Source of the DNA: Candidatus Saccharimonadota bacterium
GTDB lineage: Bacteria; Patescibacteriota; Saccharimonadia; Saccharimonadales; Saccharimonadaceae
Assembly (NCBI GenBank): GCA_900556355.1
Contig: UNSP01000007.1
Span: 1 to 9,655, forward strand
Length of the DNA stretch: 9,655 bases
Reading direction: 5' to 3'
Shown here in pieces: positions 6,242-9,655 of this stretch. Position 1 is the first letter of the stretch, and every line of letters starts with the position of its first letter. The translations under genes were made by a program, and so were the position numbers. The notes beneath the pieces were generated by a model that saw only the letters and a list, made by a program, of their open reading frames with translations, did not search any database and was not told where the DNA came from.

Positions 6242-6964
6242 ATGAAACAGCGATTAGATAAAGCTCTGGTCGAGCGTGGTTTGGCGACAACAAGGTCTCA
6301 GGCGGATAATTTTATTCGCCTGGGCTATGTTTTTTTGAATAAGAAAATTGTCCAAAAATCAGGAACTATGGTATCTGATTTGGACGAGATAAAGCTCGAG
6401 AAGAAAGAAACTTATGTTTCGCGAGCTGGCTTAAAACTGGCAAGCGTGGCAGAGTATTTTCATCTTAATTTTCAGGATAAAACGGTTCTGGACATTGGCT
6501 CGAGCACGGGTGGATTTACTGACTATTCGCTGCGTCATGGCGCCAAAAAGGTATTTGCTGTTGATGTTGGAACGGATCAGCTCCATCCAAGTTTGAGGCC
6601 GAATCCAAAAATTGCTCTCCACGAAAAGACCGATATTCGTGATTTTTATGCAGATGAAGCAGTTGATATTATCGTGGGCGATGTGTCGTTTATATCTCTG
6701 AGGGAAATTTTGCCGCACGTGGCAGAAAATTTGATGAATAGCGGTACTGTTTTAATCGCTATGGTGAAGCCTCAATTTGAGGCGGGGCGGCATCAGGTTA
6801 ATAAGGGAATTATTAAAAACGATAAAGTTCGCCGACAGATTTTGTCCGACTTTGAAGATTGGGCGAAAAAGTATTTTGTTATCTTAGATAAAAAAGATAG
6901 TGAAGTGGCTGGCAGTAAGGGTAATCTTGAGCGATTTTATAAATTGAAATTAGCTAAACGTTAA
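6242..6964 (+). CDS. tlyA: TlyA family rRNA 2'-O-methyltransferase
   Basis: TlyA methylates a ribose 2'-OH of rRNA using S-adenosylmethionine; in Mycobacterium the sites are 16S C1409 and 23S C1920. The 240-residue protein has an N-terminal S4 RNA-binding domain (about 1-58: RLDKALVERGLATTRSQA), a short linker with SRAGLKL, and a Rossmann methyltransferase domain with SAM motif VLDIGSSTGGFT (Gly86 region). The K-D-K-E catalytic tetrad appears as Lys65 (RAGLK), Asp147 (VGDVSF), Lys176 (MVKPQFE) and Glu230 (GNLERF), matching remembered M. tuberculosis Lys69, Asp154, Lys182 and Glu238. It is shorter than the 268-residue mycobacterial form, suggesting the short TlyA-I type that acts on the 23S site only (inference). 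The older name hemolysin A is misleading. There is no Shine-Dalgarno; with a 9-nt gap after efp, coupling is likely. The 3' end overlaps ychF by 11 bp, tail to tail. Confidence 0.93.
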   Translation: MKQRLDKALVERGLATTRSQADNFIRLGYVFLNKKIVQKSGTMVSDLDEIKLEKKETYVSRAGLKLASVAEYFHLNFQDKTVLDIGSSTGGFTDYSLRHGAKKVFAVDVGTDQLHPSLRPNPKIALHEKTDIRDFYADEAVDIIVGDVSFISLREILPHVAENLMNSGTVLIAMVKPQFEAGRHQVNKGIIKNDKVRRQILSDFEDWAKKYFVILDKKDSEVAGSKGNLERFYKLKLAKR

Positions 6965-8033
6965 ACCTAAACTCAACAACGTCATTCGGTTGCATAACGT
7001 AAGTTTTTCCTTCGGTGCGAATTTTACCGTTTTCACGGGCCTTAACTTCCGATCCTGCGGTGACTAAATCGTTAAAATCGACAATTTGTGCGGCAATAAA
7101 TCCGCGTTCAAAATCCGAGTGAATAACGCCCGCGGCTTGCGGTGCAGTCCAGCCTTTGTGAATTGTCCAAGCGCGAACTTCTTTTTCGCCCGCAGTTAAG
7201 TAGCTTTGTAGTCCGAGCGTATCGTAGGCCGCGTGAATAAGTTTGGCGAGTCCAGTTTCCTTGACGCCGTAGCTTTCTAATAACTCTTTGGCGTCATTTT
7301 CAGATAAGCCCTTCAATTCTTCTTCCAGTTTTGCGCAGACAAAGACGGTTTTTGCGGGACTTACGAGTTCGGTCAATTGACTCTGTAGATCGGAATTGTT
7401 CAATCCTCCCTCGTCAACATTAAATGCGTAAATGACGGGTTTGGCGGTAAGAAGGTGTAGGTCGGAAATTGCCTCAAAATCCACATCTGACAGGGCGGAA
7501 ATTGGTACGCCTTTTTGTAAATTGTCGATTAAAGACTGCAGATATTCAACTTTTTGACGAGCTTTTGGGTTTGCTTTAGCTTCTTTTTGAAGTTGAGGCA
7601 GGCGTTTTTCAAGAGTTTGTAAATCAGCCAGAATAAGCTCGGTATTTATAACCTCAATGTCTTTCTTAGGGTCAATCGGTGCTTCATCATGGCGTAGAAT
7701 CTTTGAATTCTCAAATGCACGAACAACGTGGACAATCGCGTCACACTCTCTGATATTGTGTAGAAACTTATTGCCTAGACCTTCGCCCTTAGACGCGCCA
7801 GCAACTAGCCCAGCAATATCAACGAAAGTGACGGTGGCTGGAATAATTTTTTGTGCGTGATAAAGATCGGCTAAAATCTGTAGGCGATTATCTGGCACGG
7901 GAACAATTCCTGTGTTCGGCTCAATTGTCGCAAACGGATAATTAGCCGCCAAAATGTCGTTATTTGTTAAAGCGTTAAAAAGTGTCGATTTGCCGACGTT
8001 TGGTAAACCAACGATTCCAATAGATAAACTCAT
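6954..8033 (-). CDS. ychF: YchF/OLA1-type ribosome-binding ATPase
   Basis: YchF is an Obg-related P-loop protein that binds ribosomes and, unlike most of its class, prefers ATP. The 359-residue length is close to the usual 363. Motifs: P-loop GLPNVGKS (9-16), switch I NYPFATIEPN (31-40), G3 DIAG (72-75) followed by LVAGASKGEGLGNKFL with the hydrophobic residue replacing the catalytic Gln, and NVDE (205-208) in place of NKxD, the change tied to ATP use. A helical arm of about 60 residues (about 120-180) precedes the NVDE motif, and a TGS domain fills about 276-359. The ATG at 8033 is 7 nt from a perfect -10 on the same strand and has no Shine-Dalgarno, so a leaderless mRNA is likely. It is divergent from the secreted-protein gene and convergent with tlyA, overlapping 6954-6964. 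The stop is TAG. Confidence 0.97.
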   Translation of the reverse strand: MSLSIGIVGLPNVGKSTLFNALTNNDILAANYPFATIEPNTGIVPVPDNRLQILADLYHAQKIIPATVTFVDIAGLVAGASKGEGLGNKFLHNIRECDAIVHVVRAFENSKILRHDEAPIDPKKDIEVINTELILADLQTLEKRLPQLQKEAKANPKARQKVEYLQSLIDNLQKGVPISALSDVDFEAISDLHLLTAKPVIYAFNVDEGGLNNSDLQSQLTELVSPAKTVFVCAKLEEELKGLSENDAKELLESYGVKETGLAKLIHAAYDTLGLQSYLTAGEKEVRAWTIHKGWTAPQAAGVIHSDFERGFIAAQIVDFNDLVTAGSEVKARENGKIRTEGKTYVMQPNDVVEFRFNV

Positions 8034-8040
8034 ATAATTT

Positions 8041-8049
8041 ATTATATCA
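8041..8049 (-). promoter_or_regulatory. Extended -10 promoter of ychF, leaderless
   Basis: Read on the - strand, TGATATAAT occupies 8049 to 8041, and 7 nt separate it from the ychF ATG. A start about 7 nt after the -10 would fall at or next to the ATG. No clear -35 is visible; the extended -10 presumably compensates. It forms one arm of an inverted repeat with the + strand promoter at 8063-8071. Confidence 0.65.
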
Positions 8050-8062
8050 TCTGCGGAATTTT

Positions 8063-8071
8063 TGATATAAT
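8063..8071 (+). promoter_or_regulatory. Extended -10 promoter of the secreted-protein gene, leaderless
   Basis: TGATATAAT (8063-8071) is followed by 7 nt (TATAAGC) and then the ATG at 8079. There is no Shine-Dalgarno and no convincing -35; the -35 zone falls on the opposing ychF -10. The spacing implies a leaderless or nearly leaderless transcript. Confidence 0.65.
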
Positions 8072-8078
8072 TATAAGC

Positions 8079-9655
8079 ATGAGAAGAAAATACTCATTGC
8101 CTAAGGTGGGCATGCTGGCAATAGTAGTGGCTTTAGTTATTTCAGTAACGGCTTTTTTTATCTATACATATGCGGCGCCAAGCTCGCCAAATTGGACGAT
8201 AACTGGTAAATCCTGGGTTACTAAGCAATTTAATCCATCGGATACCACTAATTATGGATCTAACTGGACTGTTGCTCCGGGGAGATTAAAGAATGTGAAG
8301 CCCGGAGATACGGTTGATTGGTGGCATAGTCTTTTTGTTAGCGGAGGAGCCACTGACAATGTCGTGACTGGCGTACAGCAAGATGTGTTCGATTTAACCT
8401 CAAATCAGCCGATGGATAATGATGTCAGTCTGAACGACAGGGGCGCTTGGCATAATGAAGATCCTCGATGGTTTAACGTTATGACGGATTGGAAGGATTA
8501 TGCTTGGAGACGAATGAACAATCCAGCGGATTATAGCACTACCTCTATGGAAGCGTTGAACGGTAAATCTCGGCTTGAGGATCTTCATGGCGAGCTTGGA
8601 AAGAATAAATTCATGTACACGCGAGTCATTAAAAGAGAGGATATGGGTAAGCGTATCTGTCAGCGAATCTATTGGAGCAAGCGGAATTCTTTGCCGGTTT
8701 CGGGATGGGGCTATTCGCAGTATGCATGCGTAGAGGTTCCATATGATTATGACGTGGAGCCTTCGGTCAGTGTTAACTCGGATTACATTGACGCAGAAAA
8801 TGTCACGAAAATTGAGGGAATAAATGCTGGGTTGAATAATAAGGGCACGTCAAAAACTCAAAATTCTTCGTATGCACTTGCTCGATTTGTTGTCAGAGGG
8901 GCTGAAGTATCGGGGCTTACGGGCAAGAGCGATGTGGTTTCGTTGCCTGGAGGTACTGCTGATAATGATTGGCCGTGTGCAATCGTGCGACTGATTAAAG
9001 GACAATATAAAGATAGCTTGAATATTGATAGTGGCGCGTGTGGAAAAAGTGTTCAAAACACCGGCAGTCAATTAAACACCGGTCAGACTCCAGTGGCTAC
9101 AAATCAGATAGATAATCTGGATAGAGTTAAGCTAAGCGCTAACGACAGCCTATGTTATGTGGTTATGGTCAGTAATTACAACGGTTCGGCGCCTTCGACG
9201 GATTTTAAATACGCGGTTAAGTGTATCAGATCCTCAAAAAGACCAAAGGTTCAAGTTTGGGGCGGTGATATTAAGACAGATAAAGAAGTTATTACTAGCA
9301 GGACATCAAACAACGTGAATGTTCCTGATGAGAATCTTAGCCGTATTGAGTTAGATAAGACCTCTATACGAGCAAAGGGGCTGTGGGGTACAGGTTTAGA
9401 CAAAGATGGTAATAAAATTGGAGGCGATGTTCACTTTAGCCCTGGCGAATACGGCTTTAAGGGGGGCAACGACGCTGATCCGCACTGGTCTATAGTATGT
9501 GCTGAGGATCAGTATGGCGGCAATGGAAACCAGAGGGCATATAAGAAGTCTACTGGACAGCCAGATTATCTTCCGAGCTGCCATGGTGACGCAACCAACC
9601 TAAAAGACGACTATCAAGCCAGAACGGTCGTAACGACACAGTGGCGCAATCCTAG
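8079..9655 (+). CDS. Exported Trp-rich, paired-cysteine surface protein, 3'-truncated by window edge
   Basis: I do not recognise a named family. The frame stays open for 525 codons from the ATG at 8079 to the right edge, so the protein is longer. The N-terminus is a signal peptide or membrane anchor: basic MRRKYSLPK, a hydrophobic core (about 12-30), then TYAAPSSP, a plausible signal-peptidase site near residue 32. Residues about 62-108 contain VKPGDTVDWWHSL, similar in style to Ig-like surface repeats (PGDTV followed by an aromatic strand). Eight cysteines fall in four pairs: 194/217, 300/321, 359/382 and 474/501. After the first and third pairs the text is alike (YACVEVPYDYDVEPSVSV; AVKCIRSSKRPKVQVWGG), suggesting a repeated disulfide module. 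I count 16 Trp, about 3%. I recall similar KVQVWGGD stretches in large Saccharibacteria surface proteins, but could not check. The start has no Shine-Dalgarno and abuts a -10 box. Likely cell-surface or secreted; adhesion is only a guess. Confidence 0.85.
   Translation, partial: MRRKYSLPKVGMLAIVVALVISVTAFFIYTYAAPSSPNWTITGKSWVTKQFNPSDTTNYGSNWTVAPGRLKNVKPGDTVDWWHSLFVSGGATDNVVTGVQQDVFDLTSNQPMDNDVSLNDRGAWHNEDPRWFNVMTDWKDYAWRRMNNPADYSTTSMEALNGKSRLEDLHGELGKNKFMYTRVIKREDMGKRICQRIYWSKRNSLPVSGWGYSQYACVEVPYDYDVEPSVSVNSDYIDAENVTKIEGINAGLNNKGTSKTQNSSYALARFVVRGAEVSGLTGKSDVVSLPGGTADNDWPCAIVRLIKGQYKDSLNIDSGACGKSVQNTGSQLNTGQTPVATNQIDNLDRVKLSANDSLCYVVMVSNYNGSAPSTDFKYAVKCIRSSKRPKVQVWGGDIKTDKEVITSRTSNNVNVPDENLSRIELDKTSIRAKGLWGTGLDKDGNKIGGDVHFSPGEYGFKGGNDADPHWSIVCAEDQYGGNGNQRAYKKSTGQPDYLPSCHGDATNLKDDYQARTVVTTQWRNP

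Noticed and set aside
1..9655. Alternative genetic code (UGA as Gly or Trp)
   Set aside because: No conserved Gly or Trp position is encoded by TGA; all long frames read through with the standard code. Only stop-codon choice is skewed.
1..9655. CRISPR array, tRNA/rRNA, insertion sequence or att site
   Set aside because: I looked for regularly spaced repeats, cloverleaf segments, transposase frames and terminal repeats and found none; spacers are too short and genes are intact.

Overview
The window is a compact bacterial chromosome segment of nine protein-coding genes. Seven are on the + strand and complete or partial housekeeping genes, one (ychF) is on the - strand, and one is a long secreted-protein gene that runs off the right edge. 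No stretch of 300 bases lacks a gene; the longest spacer is about 130 bp. The gene set is core bacterial: RNase J, FtsK, bS6, SSB, bS18, EF-P, TlyA and YchF. Very short spacers, promoters that abut start codons, a RNase J with long basic tails, and a terminal gene encoding a Trp-rich, paired-Cys surface protein fit a reduced-genome Patescibacteria/CPR member. Candidatus Saccharibacteria (TM7) is my best guess. That assignment is inference from style and remembered protein families, not from a marker search. The genetic code reads as standard: no gene has an in-frame TGA.

Layout. (1) 1-2126: RNase J, truncated at the left edge. (2) 2127-2231: two candidate promoters around a perfect 10-bp inverted repeat, the second only 10 nt from the ftsK ATG. 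(3) 2232-4445: ftsK, a membrane-anchored DNA translocase. (4) 4446-4575: a good extended -10 promoter and a structured leader resembling the S6:S18 autoregulatory element. (5) 4576-5598: the rpsF-ssb-rpsR operon, each gene with a strong Shine-Dalgarno. (6) 5599-5671: a 13-bp hairpin with a T-rich tail. (7) 5672-6964: efp and tlyA, 9 nt apart. (8) 6954-8033: ychF on the opposite strand, its 3' end overlapping tlyA by 11 bp. (9) 8034-8078: a 45-bp divergent spacer whose two extended -10 boxes form a perfect 9-bp inverted repeat. (10) 8079-9655: an exported protein of unknown function, open at the right edge.

Functionally most of the window serves RNA and translation: RNase J (mRNA/rRNA processing), bS6 and bS18 (30S platform), EF-P (polyproline rescue), TlyA (rRNA 2'-O-methylation) and YchF (ribosome-associated ATPase). 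FtsK and SSB serve the chromosome. The least explained items are the secreted protein, the apparent split between leaderless genes (ftsK, ychF, the secreted protein) and Shine-Dalgarno-led genes (rpsF, ssb, rpsR, efp), the symmetrical divergent promoter, and an EF-P with arginine at the modification-loop tip.
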